Below are positions 19,228 through 27,694 of a stretch of 64,000 nucleotides of DNA, piece after piece. Positions within the stretch are counted from its first letter, which is position 1; every line of letters begins with the position of its first letter. Where the stretch lies: contig JAGZWV010000001.1 in assembly GCA_018378775.1 (NCBI GenBank), positions 76,285 to 140,284 of the forward strand, in the 5' to 3' direction. The position numbers were made by a program, and so were the translations under genes. The notes beneath the pieces were generated by a model. That model saw nothing but the letters and a program-made list of their open reading frames with translations. It searched no databases and was not told the DNA's origin. This DNA comes from Collinsella sp. (lineage in GTDB: Bacteria > Actinomycetota > Coriobacteriia > Coriobacteriales > Coriobacteriaceae).

Positions 19228-19836
19228 CTAGCGCAGCTGGGCGTAATGGTTGTAAATCGTAATAGCCGTGGGATAAAGATAACGCCCGGATTGGATCACA
19301 TAGACCAAACCCTGCGCAAAACAGGAGAAGAACAACTCATCGAGCGTCGACTCCCCCACCATCTCGCGCAGGGCATGCGCATAGTCGCCGTGGCGGTTGG
19401 GCTCGATGGCATCGGCCACAAAGACCACCATATCGAGCGGCGTCATGTCACAGGCACCCACGGTATGACGGTCGACAGCCTGGAAAACGGCCGGCGACAG
19501 TTCGGGAAAAAGCTGCGGAAGCTCATAGGCGGCAACTGGGCCATGCAGCAGCGGTGTCGCGGCCGAAGGAGAGCCGGCAACCTTGATGCCATAGTGAAGC
19601 GCGCGGGCCACGAGCTCGTCATCGGAAAGCACCTTGTCCCAGTCGTGGATCAAGCCGGCGGCAGCGGCATCAAAGCGGTCAACGCCGTAGACCTCGGCCA
19701 GATGAAGTGCGGTCTCGGCAACACCCAGCGAATGCACATAGCGCTTGCGCTTATCCTTCATGCGAACATCGAGCAGCTCTTGAATGCGCTTGAGCAGTGC
19801 GCGCTCATCGCCCTCAAACTGATCCTCTACCGACAA
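19228..19836 (-). CDS. yqeK: HD-domain protein YqeK, Ap4A hydrolase family
   Basis: YqeK-type HD-domain protein, 202 aa; family members hydrolyse diadenosine tetraphosphate symmetrically. Metal ligands are visible as His35 (KRYVHSLGV), His64-Asp65 (GLIHDWDK), a central HGPVAA, and an Asp-Arg-His (AVDRHTVG) followed by FVADAIEPNR. The start is a TTG at 19836 with GGGGG six bases upstream; no nearer start keeps the N-terminal helix. It lies between nadD and rsfS, the classic order. Confidence 0.9.
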   Translation of the reverse strand: MSVEDQFEGDERALLKRIQELLDVRMKDKRKRYVHSLGVAETALHLAEVYGVDRFDAAAAGLIHDWDKVLSDDELVARALHYGIKVAGSPSAATPLLHGPVAAYELPQLFPELSPAVFQAVDRHTVGACDMTPLDMVVFVADAIEPNRHGDYAHALREMVGESTLDELFFSCFAQGLVYVIQSGRYLYPTAITIYNHYAQLR

Positions 19837-19848
19837 CGTAGACCCCCA

Positions 19849-20526
19849 TCACTCAAAATCTTCTTGGCCCAAATCGGCATATAGCCTGCGTTTGCGAATG
19901 TAGCCGAGCACGGACTCGCTCGTAAGATAGCGCACGCTCATGCCGCGGGCAACTCGCTTACGAATGTTCGTCGAGCTGATCGCCAGCGCCGGAATCTGAA
20001 TATAGCGCACGTCGAACGGCAGCCCCGACTCTTTGATTCGGGCACGCGCTGTATCGATATCAAAGCCCGGTCGTGTCGCCGCAATAAAGGTAGCAAGCTC
20101 AGCGATTCGTTCGGCATCATGCCAGGTCACGATATCGATAATCGCATCGGCGCCCGTAATAAAGTAGAGCTTTACCTGCGGCGGGTAAAAGTCGCGAAGG
20201 GCATGAAGCGTATCAGCCGTATAGGTTACGCCCGGGCGGTCGATCTCGAACCGGCTCGCCAAAAAGGCCGGGTTCGCGGCGGTGGCGAGGACCGTCATGG
20301 CATAACGGTCCTCGGCAGGCGTCACCGGCTTGTCAAGCTTAAAGGCAGGAGAGCCCGCCGGCATAAAGAGCACAGCGTCCAAGTCGAGCGACTCGCGCGC
20401 CTGCTCGGCGGTCACCAGGTGCCCGTAATGGATGGGATCAAAGGTGCCACCCATAATACCGAGCCTAAACTCCTGCCCGTCCTCTAGAGGAAGCTCGGGC
20501 AAACCGATTCCACCGCGCAGCGACAT
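19849..20526 (-). CDS. nadD: Nicotinate-nucleotide adenylyltransferase
   Basis: NadD adenylates nicotinate mononucleotide in NAD synthesis. The nucleotidyltransferase signature GGTFDPIHYGHL (about residues 26-37) and the ISSTNIRKRVARG motif are present; SFITGADAI-like YFITGADAIIDI and W-H-D complete the pocket. Length 225 aa. It starts three bases after the obgE stop. Confidence 0.95.
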   Translation of the reverse strand: MSLRGGIGLPELPLEDGQEFRLGIMGGTFDPIHYGHLVTAEQARESLDLDAVLFMPAGSPAFKLDKPVTPAEDRYAMTVLATAANPAFLASRFEIDRPGVTYTADTLHALRDFYPPQVKLYFITGADAIIDIVTWHDAERIAELATFIAATRPGFDIDTARARIKESGLPFDVRYIQIPALAISSTNIRKRVARGMSVRYLTSESVLGYIRKRRLYADLGQEDFE

Positions 20527-20529
20527 GGC

Positions 20530-21996
20530 TTACTCGCCCTCCGGTGTCTCGGTATCGTCCGCGGCATCCGCCGCATCAACAACCTCGACGCCCTCATCCG
20601 CAGCATCGGTCACGTCAATGGCCTCAACGGCAACGTCCTCGCCAGCATCCTCGAGCTCCTCGTACTCCGAGAAGTCCTCAGCGCCCTCAAAGTCAAAGGC
20701 GCGCTGGCAAATGCGAACCTCGTCGCCCGCACGGCAACCGGCCTTCTCGAGCGCATCGTCAACACCCATACGCGCAAACTTATGCTGCAGGTAAATGACG
20801 GCTTCCTCGTTTTCCCAGTCGGTCTGGATGACCATGCGCTCGATGGCACGACCGACCACGCGGAAGGCACCGGGCTCTTCCTGGACAATGCGGAAACGCT
20901 TCTCTCGCTGCAGGCGACGGCGCTCCCATTCATCGTCGCGCAGGTCGACCGGCTCATCGGAGACCGCCAGCTCGGCGCGGAGCTTGGCCACCTGCTCACC
21001 CACGGCAAGCATCAGCGTGTTGAGGCCGGCACCCGTCACGGCAGACACGGCAAAGAACATATGGCCATCGTCGAGCGCTGCGCGCTTGAGGTCGGCAATC
21101 TTATCGGCCGTGCCCGGCGCGTCGCACTTGTTGGCAACGACAATCTGCGGACGCTCCGAAAGCTCGGCGCCATACTGCTCGAGCTCGCGGTTGATGATGC
21201 GATAGTCCTCGACCGGATCGCGATCCTCAAAACCACCCGTCATGTCGACGACATGCATGATTAGGGCCGTACGCTCAATGTGGCGCAGGAACTGGTGACC
21301 CAGGCCACGGCCCTCGCTCGCGCCTTCGATAAGACCGGGGACGTCGGCAACGACGTAAGAATATTCGCCGGCACGCACCATGCCGAGGTTCGGCACGAGC
21401 GTGGTAAACGGGTAGTCGGCGATCTTGGGACGGGCGGCACTCATGCGCGCGATGAGCGATGACTTACCCACCGAGGGAAAGCCCACGAGCGCGGCATCGG
21501 CCATAAGCTTCATCTCGAGCTCAATCCAGTGCTCCTCGGCCGGTTCACCCAGCTGAGCGAACGCGGGCGCGCGGCGCACCGACGTCACAAAGTGCGTGTT
21601 GCCCAGGCCGCCGGCACCGCCGGGCGCCACGACTACGCGCTCGCCATCGTGCACCAGATCGGCAATCTCGAACATCGGGGTCTGCGTCTCGGGGTCGAGC
21701 TCGCGCACCACGGTACCCATAGGGACCTTGAGAATCAGGTCCTCGCCGCTCTTACCGTTACGACGGGCACCCTGCCCGTGCGTGCCGCGCTCGGCGCGGA
21801 AGTGATGCTTAAAGCGGTAATCGATCAGCGAAGACAGCTGAGCATCGGCCTGGATGACGACATTGCCGCCACGACCGCCGTCGCCGCCATCGGGGCCGCC
21901 CTTGGGGACAAATGCCTCGCGCCTAAACGACATGCATCCGGCTCCGCCGTCGCCGCCGCACACGTTAATGCGGCTGATATCGGTGAACTGTGACAA
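20530..21996 (-). CDS. obgE: GTPase ObgE/CgtA
   Basis: Essential Obg GTPase, 488 aa, involved in 50S maturation and stringent-type responses. Domain order: Gly-rich Obg fold (1-160, with GGDGGAGCMSFRREAFVPKGGPDGGDGG), G domain (Walker A GFPSVGKSS; DVPGLIEGAS; NKCD), OCT domain (about 350-430), and an acidic Asp/Glu/Val-rich tail of about 50 residues. Start is a TTG at 21996 with AGGAGG eight bases upstream. It follows rplU-rpmA after a terminator, so expression relies on read-through or an unseen promoter. Confidence 0.95.
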   Translation of the reverse strand: MSQFTDISRINVCGGDGGAGCMSFRREAFVPKGGPDGGDGGRGGNVVIQADAQLSSLIDYRFKHHFRAERGTHGQGARRNGKSGEDLILKVPMGTVVRELDPETQTPMFEIADLVHDGERVVVAPGGAGGLGNTHFVTSVRRAPAFAQLGEPAEEHWIELEMKLMADAALVGFPSVGKSSLIARMSAARPKIADYPFTTLVPNLGMVRAGEYSYVVADVPGLIEGASEGRGLGHQFLRHIERTALIMHVVDMTGGFEDRDPVEDYRIINRELEQYGAELSERPQIVVANKCDAPGTADKIADLKRAALDDGHMFFAVSAVTGAGLNTLMLAVGEQVAKLRAELAVSDEPVDLRDDEWERRRLQREKRFRIVQEEPGAFRVVGRAIERMVIQTDWENEEAVIYLQHKFARMGVDDALEKAGCRAGDEVRICQRAFDFEGAEDFSEYEELEDAGEDVAVEAIDVTDAADEGVEVVDAADAADDTETPEGE

Positions 21997-22011
21997 CAGA
22001 ATCGCCTCCTA

Positions 22012-22055
22012 CAAAAAGAGGGAGACCCTTGAATCCTAAAACTCAAGTGCCTCCC
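22012..22055 (-). terminator. Terminator after rpmA
   Basis: An interrupted stem (GGGAG and CTTGA on one side, TCAAG and CTCCC on the other; 22020-22032 with 22043-22055) is followed on the minus strand by TCTTTTTG. It lies between rpmA and obgE. Confidence 0.7.
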
Positions 22056-22080
22056 ACATATGTGCTCTATGAAGGGTGAA

Positions 22081-22338
22081 TTACGCGTTCGCGAGCGGGC
22101 GTACGCTGACCCTGTGCTTGATACCCTTGTGGAACTCAACGGTACCGTCGACCAGCGCGAACAGCGTGTCGTCCTTACCACGGCCAACGTTCTCACCCGG
22201 GTGGATGTGCGTGCCGTGCTGACGGACGAGAATCGTGCCCGTGGTTACCGTCTGGCCGGCATAGCGCTTCGTGCCAAGGCGCTGACCGCGGGAGTCACGG
22301 CCATTACGGGAGGAACCGAGTCCTTTTTTGTGTGCCAT
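22081..22338 (-). CDS. rpmA: 50S ribosomal protein L27
   Basis: L27, 85 aa, whose N-terminus reaches the peptidyl-transferase centre. It starts directly as MAHKKGLGSSRNGRDSRGQRLG, without the cleavable N-terminal extension that Prp protease removes in many Firmicutes. The rest (GTILVRQHGTHIHPGENVGRGKDDTLFA) is standard. It follows rplU by 33 bases with no gene for a Prp-like protease in between. Confidence 0.97.
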   Translation of the reverse strand: MAHKKGLGSSRNGRDSRGQRLGTKRYAGQTVTTGTILVRQHGTHIHPGENVGRGKDDTLFALVDGTVEFHKGIKHRVSVRPLANA

Positions 22339-22371
22339 TGTGTATACCTACTCTTTCGTTACGAGTGTAAT

Positions 22372-22746
22372 CTACTCGGCGACGGGAGCCTCGGCAACAG
22401 CCTCAGCCTCTGCCTTGACAGCCTTCTTGGCGCGGGAGGTAGCCTGAACCTTCACGATCTTCAGCTTGGTGAGCTGCTGACGGTGACCCTTCAGACGACG
22501 ATAGCGCTTGCGCTTGTGGAACTTGAAGACCAGCTGCTTCTCGCCCTTGAACTGCTCAACGATCTGAGCGGTAACCTTGGCCTTGGCCAGCTTGTCGGGA
22601 TCGGTGACGATCTTCTTACCATCGTTGAGGAAGATAACCGGCAGGGTGACCTTGTCGCCCTCATTGCCCTCGATCTTCTCGACGGTGATGACATCGTCGG
22701 TGGCGACCTTGTACTGCTTGCCGCCCGTGTTAACGATTGCGTACAT
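22372..22746 (-). CDS. rplU: 50S ribosomal protein L21
   Basis: L21, 124 aa: MYAIVNTGGKQYKVATDDVITVEKI, followed by LVFKFHKRKRYRRLKGHRQQLT. The C-terminus carries an Ala/Glu/Lys-rich tail of about 25 residues. The ATG at 22746 is favoured because it yields the conserved N-terminus. It heads the rplU-rpmA transcript, which has its own strong promoter. Confidence 0.97.
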   Translation of the reverse strand: MYAIVNTGGKQYKVATDDVITVEKIEGNEGDKVTLPVIFLNDGKKIVTDPDKLAKAKVTAQIVEQFKGEKQLVFKFHKRKRYRRLKGHRQQLTKLKIVKVQATSRAKKAVKAEAEAVAEAPVAE

Positions 22747-22788
22747 GTTTACTTGCCCTTCATGCATCAGTTAGTGCAACAGCCGAAT

Positions 22789-22817
22789 ATAGTAGCAGGC
22801 GAAAATACCCCCGTCAA
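22789..22817 (-). promoter_or_regulatory. rplU-rpmA promoter
   Basis: Minus strand -35 TTGACG (22812-22817), 17-base spacer, -10 TACTAT (22789-22794). The TGA stop codon of the upstream gene lies inside the -35 hexamer, so the promoter begins where that coding region ends. Confidence 0.8.
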
Positions 22818-23626
22818 CGAGTATGTGGAGCAAATCCACAAGTTCGCACAGGTATGGGGCTGACGAGTCGGCCCTCGTCGTCCTCGCATGCTTGATTCTG
22901 ACGCTCGACATCGTAGGAGCAGATGGTCACGAGGTCTTGCATACCGGTGGAAACAATAGGTGCATCCACGCCCGGGGTCAAGCCCTGCAACAAAACATCA
23001 GCAGCAGAAAGCAAAATCTCCGGACGCATGGAGCCCTCGTTGTCGGCATGGGTGTCGAGCATGAGCACCAAATGGTCCGGGCGCTCCCCCGCCGTGAGCT
23101 CATAGCCCACGAGCGTGTGGTCCAAATCCAAGCGCTTGCTCTTTTTTCCGCGCGCGTAGTCGATGCCGTGACCCGCGCGCAGCGTGTCAATCGCACGACG
23201 CACCTCGTCGGCGCTTACGGGCGCCTCGGAATCCAAGTGCAGGTCGATGCGATACGACAGGCGCGTGAGCTGCGCCGTCAACGCCGGCGTGCGCACGTCG
23301 ATGTACGCCGCCTCAATGGGCGCCAGATCGGCCGGAGACGCCGCAGCCAGACGTCCAAACGCCTCGTCGAGCGCCACGAACTCGGTCATAAATAGGTCAT
23401 ACCACTCGCAGGTCGACGACGTACCCACCGGTAGCGCCGAAGAGAAGCCCACGCGCATGTGCGGAGAGAAGCCCTGCGTGACGGCATAGGGAAGCCCCGC
23501 ACGGCGCACGATGCGCTCAATGGTATGGATTACTTCGAGATGGCCCAGGTACTTAAGGCGATCGCGCTTGCCATAGCGAACACGAAGCCTAAAGAGCGAG
23601 GGGTTGTCGGTCAGGCGCTCACTCAT
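22814..23626 (-). CDS. TIGR03936 family (DUF2344) radical-SAM-linked protein
   Basis: 270-aa protein of the DUF2344/TIGR03936 family, encoded beside or fused to radical SAM proteins. Typical sequence: FRLRVRYGKRDRLKYLGHLEVIHTIERIVRRAGLPYAVTQGFSPHMRVGFSSALPVGTSS, then the Y-D-L tail of the motif. Its start ATG overlaps the stop of the radical SAM gene (ATGA), so the two are translationally coupled. The chemistry is unknown. The conserved position next to rplU has led others to suspect a role in RNA modification; that is speculative. Confidence 0.85.
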   Translation of the reverse strand: MSERLTDNPSLFRLRVRYGKRDRLKYLGHLEVIHTIERIVRRAGLPYAVTQGFSPHMRVGFSSALPVGTSSTCEWYDLFMTEFVALDEAFGRLAAASPADLAPIEAAYIDVRTPALTAQLTRLSYRIDLHLDSEAPVSADEVRRAIDTLRAGHGIDYARGKKSKRLDLDHTLVGYELTAGERPDHLVLMLDTHADNEGSMRPEILLSAADVLLQGLTPGVDAPIVSTGMQDLVTICSYDVERQNQACEDDEGRLVSPIPVRTCGFAPHTR

Positions 23627-25500
23627 GCGCGATCACCCATCAATACATTCTTGGCGTGGAGCGTGGGGCAGATCCCGCAGCCGGTGCACGACGTGCGGGT
23701 GCAGTCGGGAGTCGTGACGCCCTCGAGCGAGCGACGGTACTCGCGCTCGAGGAAGCCGCGCGTGCAGCCAGGGCTCACGTGCTCCCACGGCAGGCGCCAG
23801 TCCAACTCGTAGGGCAGGTGCACGAGCTCATTGAGGTCGATGCCGTTTTTGGCAGCAGCCTCCTTCCAGTTATCGAGCGAGAAATGCTCTACCCAGGCGT
23901 CAAAGCGAGAGCCCGAGCGCCAAGCATCGATGATGACGGGCGTCATGTCGCGACCGGCGCGGGACAGCGCGGCCTCGATGAGCGAAGTCTCGGCATCGTG
24001 GTAATGCACGCGGACGGCACGGTTGCGAACGCTCGTGATAAGCAGCTTCTGGCGACGCTTGACGTCGTCGTAGTCGAGCTGCGGGCACCACTGGAACGGC
24101 GTGGCGGCCTTGGGGATAAAGACCGAAACCGAGATGGACACCGAGATCGAGCCGCGACGAGCCTTGGGCACCACGGAACGGCCGAGCTCCAGCACGTGAT
24201 CGGCCAGATTGGCGATGGCCACGATGTCCTCGTCGCGCTCGCCGGGAAGGCCCATCATAAAGTAGAGCTTCATGCGGTTCCAGCCGGCCTCGAAGGCCGC
24301 CTTGGCCGCACGGTCCAGGTCCTCCTCGGTCACGTTCTTGTTAATGATGTCGCGCATGCGCTGGCTGCCGGCCTCGGGCGCGAACGTCAGTCCGCCCTTC
24401 TTTTCGCCGGCGACCGACTCGGCCATATCCACGCCAAACGAATCCAGGCGCTGCGACGGAATAGACACGCGAATACCCGTATCCTCCAGGCGACGGTTGA
24501 GCCTGCCGAGCACGTCGCGAATGCAGGAGTGGTCGGTCGTGGAGAGCGAGGTCAGCGACACCTCGTCATAGCCAGTCTTTTCCAGACCCTGAATCACCGA
24601 CGAGACAATCTGGTCGGCCGAGCGCTCGCGCACCGGGCGATACGTCATGCCAGCCTGGCAAAAACGACAGCCGCGGGCGCAGCCGCGCAGGATCTCGATA
24701 GACAGGCGGTCGTGGACCAGCTGCGCATAGGGCACGCACGACTGCGACAGCGGATTCGTGGCGCCGAAATCCTCGACGACGCGCTTGTAGACCACGGTCG
24801 GCGCATCCTTGCCCTCACGCGGCACGGTGTAGCCATGCGGCGAGCAGGGCTCGTCGTGACGAACCTCATAGAGCGACGGCACGTAGTTGCCACCAATGGA
24901 TGCAAGCTGCTCAACAATCTGCGCGCGCGGGACTCCTTCGTCACGCAGGCGGCGATGCAGCTGACAGGTCTCGAGCAGCGATTCCTCGCCCTCACCGATG
25001 AGGATGACATCGAAGAAGGCCGCGTACGGCTCGGGGTTGTACACCGAGGGGCCGCCGGCGATGATGATGGGGTCGTCTTCGCCTCGGTCGGCCGCTAACA
25101 GCGGAATGCCAGCGAGGTCGAGTGCCTCGAGGAAGTTCGTCACCGCCATCTCGTGCGGCACATGCAGACCGACGATATCAAACGAAGCGACCGGCGCTGC
25201 ACCCTCGAGCGACAGCAGCGGAATACCCGCCTCGCGCATGGCGTCACCCATATCGGGCCACGGCACATAGCCACGCTCACAGGAGATGCCCTCGGCCTGG
25301 TTAAGGATGTTGTAGAGGATGGCGATGCCCTGGTTGGGCAGACCAACCTCGTACACATCCGGGTAGATCAGGCAGCAACGGTAGTCGGCATCGGCTTTGG
25401 AAAGCGTGCCCCACTCGTGATCGATATAGCGACTCGGCTTCTCGACCTTGGCGAGCAACGGCTCAATTAAATGAAAACAATCTTGGTATGCAACGCGCAA
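23623..25500 (-). CDS. TIGR03960 family radical SAM protein
   Basis: 625-aa radical SAM protein of the TIGR03960 type. The N-terminal third looks like a B12-binding-type Rossmann region (CLIYPDVYEVGLPNQGIAIL, then IIIAGGPSVYNPEPYAAFFD). It is followed by the CxxxCxxC cluster at Cys274, Cys278 and Cys281 (RGCARGCRFCQAG). A second Cys group at the C-terminus (C-x4-C-x2-C-x2-C near residue 607) may hold another Fe-S cluster. Start is a TTG at 25500 after GGGG. It overlaps the DUF2344 gene; in some lineages the two are fused. The reaction is not established. Confidence 0.85.
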   Translation of the reverse strand: MRVAYQDCFHLIEPLLAKVEKPSRYIDHEWGTLSKADADYRCCLIYPDVYEVGLPNQGIAILYNILNQAEGISCERGYVPWPDMGDAMREAGIPLLSLEGAAPVASFDIVGLHVPHEMAVTNFLEALDLAGIPLLAADRGEDDPIIIAGGPSVYNPEPYAAFFDVILIGEGEESLLETCQLHRRLRDEGVPRAQIVEQLASIGGNYVPSLYEVRHDEPCSPHGYTVPREGKDAPTVVYKRVVEDFGATNPLSQSCVPYAQLVHDRLSIEILRGCARGCRFCQAGMTYRPVRERSADQIVSSVIQGLEKTGYDEVSLTSLSTTDHSCIRDVLGRLNRRLEDTGIRVSIPSQRLDSFGVDMAESVAGEKKGGLTFAPEAGSQRMRDIINKNVTEEDLDRAAKAAFEAGWNRMKLYFMMGLPGERDEDIVAIANLADHVLELGRSVVPKARRGSISVSISVSVFIPKAATPFQWCPQLDYDDVKRRQKLLITSVRNRAVRVHYHDAETSLIEAALSRAGRDMTPVIIDAWRSGSRFDAWVEHFSLDNWKEAAAKNGIDLNELVHLPYELDWRLPWEHVSPGCTRGFLEREYRRSLEGVTTPDCTRTSCTGCGICPTLHAKNVLMGDRA

Positions 25501-25510
25501 CGGAAAACCC

Positions 25511-26440
25511 CTAAGCAGCGAGATCTGATGCGTCCTGATAGGACGCCATAGGACGGGTAGCGCCCGCGACCGTGGTCACCAGATCGCGAACGCGGGAGAA
25601 CGTGGCAGTGACCACCTCGTTGGCACGGCTGTAGTCGACATCGCGCTCGTAGAGCGAAACGAGCGCACGGCCCATGCCATAGGTGCCCGCGGCAGCAGTG
25701 AGCGCCTTGACGGCAAACCCAATATGCGGCGTCTGCTTGACGAGCGCGCGGGTGACCGCGCGGATCACAAGACCGCCGGCAAGCACGCCCGCGACCTCGT
25801 AGCCGCGCTCGGGCTTAATGCCGCGTCCAAAGACGGCAGCGAGCTCAAAGAGCATGCCCACCTGCGCCAGCGCCATAACGGGATAATCGGCGCCCGGCAA
25901 AAACACCAGCGCACCGGTCGCCATATTGGTGAGCGCGCACGAGGTGATGATACGGTTGGCCGCCGCGATGCGCATGAAGGCAAAGTTCGCAGCAAAAGCC
26001 GTTTCCTTGTCGGTGCGATCGAGAATCCAGCGGGCAAGCGTCTCGAGCAGATACGTCTTATCGGTTGCCGCTACCACGCCGAGCATGGGCGTGGACTCCT
26101 CGATAAACGGCACCTCCACAGCAGACTCGGCAAGCACGCACACGGGCGCGCCGGCGATCACGAGCTCCTGCACGGCACTCTCCAAGCGGTCGGAACCACA
26201 CGAGAGCACCAGCACCACATCGGTATCGGTCTTTGGAGCAATTCGCTCCTCCCCCAGACGCTCGACGCGCACAATGCCCGAGGTCGTCTGCGGCACAAAG
26301 GCGTCACGCACCGTCTCGGCCAGAAAGCGCGAGGCGGACGAATCCAGATAGACCGAGACGCGCACCGGCGTATCGGAATCCTTCTTAACGGACGCGCCCA
26401 TCTTAAAAGCGCGGGCCAGCTTATCTACGGGAATTTTCAT
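25511..26440 (-). CDS. DUF697-like putative membrane-associated protein
   Basis: 309-aa protein not assigned to a function. The N-terminal half (1-150) is soluble and contains a Rossmann-like stretch (DVVLVLSCGSDRLESAVQELVIAGAPVCVLAES). The second half has two or three hydrophobic helices (ANRIITSCALTNMATGALVFLPGADYPVMALAQVGMLFELAAVFG, then AGVLAGGLVIRAVTRALV) that resemble the DUF697/YcjF domain often attached to GTPases. There is no G domain here. It lies 18 bases after rodA and 10 before the radical SAM gene, so it is likely co-transcribed with the cell-shape genes. Confidence 0.7.
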   Translation of the reverse strand: MKIPVDKLARAFKMGASVKKDSDTPVRVSVYLDSSASRFLAETVRDAFVPQTTSGIVRVERLGEERIAPKTDTDVVLVLSCGSDRLESAVQELVIAGAPVCVLAESAVEVPFIEESTPMLGVVAATDKTYLLETLARWILDRTDKETAFAANFAFMRIAAANRIITSCALTNMATGALVFLPGADYPVMALAQVGMLFELAAVFGRGIKPERGYEVAGVLAGGLVIRAVTRALVKQTPHIGFAVKALTAAAGTYGMGRALVSLYERDVDYSRANEVVTATFSRVRDLVTTVAGATRPMASYQDASDLAA

Positions 26441-26458
26441 AGCAAACCCCTCCAGCGG

Positions 26459-27685
26459 TTACGCGGCGCCCGAACGATGCCGCCATATGGATTGTACGAT
26501 ACCCACCGTCAGCAGCTGAATCATCATCGAAGACGAACCGAAGCTAATAAACGGTAGCGGAATACCGGTAATCGGCATCATGCCGATGCACATGCCGATG
26601 TTTTCGAAAGTCTGAAACGCCCACATGCCAACGATGCCCACACACGAAAGACGCAAAAACAGCGACTCACACTTAAAGGCGACGCGAATCGTCGAAAAGA
26701 TCAGCAGCACGTAGAGGCACAGGAGCAAAAAGGAACCACAAAAGCCAAAGGTCTCGGACAGGAAGGCGAAGACGAAGTCGGTGTGGAACTCAGGCAGAAA
26801 GCCGCCGGCCGACTGCGTCGCATGGCCCAAACCCTTACCAAAGAAGCCGCCCGAGCCAACGGCGATAAGCGACTGCTGCAGGTTGTATGCATCATCCGAA
26901 TCGGCATTATCGGGGTCGATAAAGACCGTCAGACGGTTCATCTGATACTGCTTGATGAGTACATCGTGGCCGAGCAACGAATCAAGGACCGAATCGAGCG
27001 CCAGGACAAGGGCCACCAGGCCCACGAGCAGGGCCAGGGTCGACAGCACCCATTCGCGGCGTGCACCGCTCATACAAATGACGATGGCGCCCGAAACCAG
27101 CACGACCAGGCCCGAGCCCAGGTCGCCCATGGCAACGACGGCCAAAAACGGAATGGACAGCATGCCGCAGAGCTTGACGTAGTCGCGAACGGTATCGATG
27201 CGACCGTTATACTGCGAGCCAAGCGTAGCAATAAAGAAGATGGTGATGAGCTTGGCAAGCTCAACCGGCTGGAATGTCAAGCCGATACCGGGAATCTTGA
27301 TCCAGCCCGTCATGCCCAGACCGCCCGTATAGGACAGACCCGGAATCTTGGGCGAGAAGATCACGATCAGGTCGATGACGAGCAACGCCGTCGAGAAATT
27401 GGAAATACCGCGCAGGTCGGTACGCCAGACCAGCACCGCCAGCACCGCCCCGATGCCAATTCCCAGAAGATGGCGTGAAAACGATGCATCGGCCTTAAAC
27501 TGCGAAGCCGACCAGATAATGATGGCACCGTAGGCGACGAGCGCCACAGTAGCCACGAGCACACCGATATGCACCTTTTGGCGAAACGTGCCGCGCGAGG
27601 CCGAAAGTTGCTTGTTGACGCGGTCCAGGCTGCTGCGAGAGCCGGTCTTGGTTGAACGGAACAGATCCGCCGGAGAAAAATCCAT
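26459..27685 (-). CDS. rodA: Rod-shape peptidoglycan glycosyltransferase RodA (SEDS)
   Basis: SEDS-family polytopic membrane protein, 408 aa, the glycan polymerase partner of class B PBP2 in side-wall synthesis. About ten transmembrane segments are visible. SEDS motifs include GWIKIPGIGLTFQPVELAKL, VVAMGDLGSGLV (with the catalytic-region Asp), AVGSGGFFGKGLGHATQ, PEFHTDFVFAFLSETFGF and GIPLPFISFGSSSM. The N-terminal 35 residues are polar and cytosolic. It follows the PBP2 gene by nine bases. Confidence 0.95.
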   Translation of the reverse strand: MDFSPADLFRSTKTGSRSSLDRVNKQLSASRGTFRQKVHIGVLVATVALVAYGAIIIWSASQFKADASFSRHLLGIGIGAVLAVLVWRTDLRGISNFSTALLVIDLIVIFSPKIPGLSYTGGLGMTGWIKIPGIGLTFQPVELAKLITIFFIATLGSQYNGRIDTVRDYVKLCGMLSIPFLAVVAMGDLGSGLVVLVSGAIVICMSGARREWVLSTLALLVGLVALVLALDSVLDSLLGHDVLIKQYQMNRLTVFIDPDNADSDDAYNLQQSLIAVGSGGFFGKGLGHATQSAGGFLPEFHTDFVFAFLSETFGFCGSFLLLCLYVLLIFSTIRVAFKCESLFLRLSCVGIVGMWAFQTFENIGMCIGMMPITGIPLPFISFGSSSMMIQLLTVGIVQSIWRHRSGAA

Positions 27686-27694
27686 CGCAACCTC

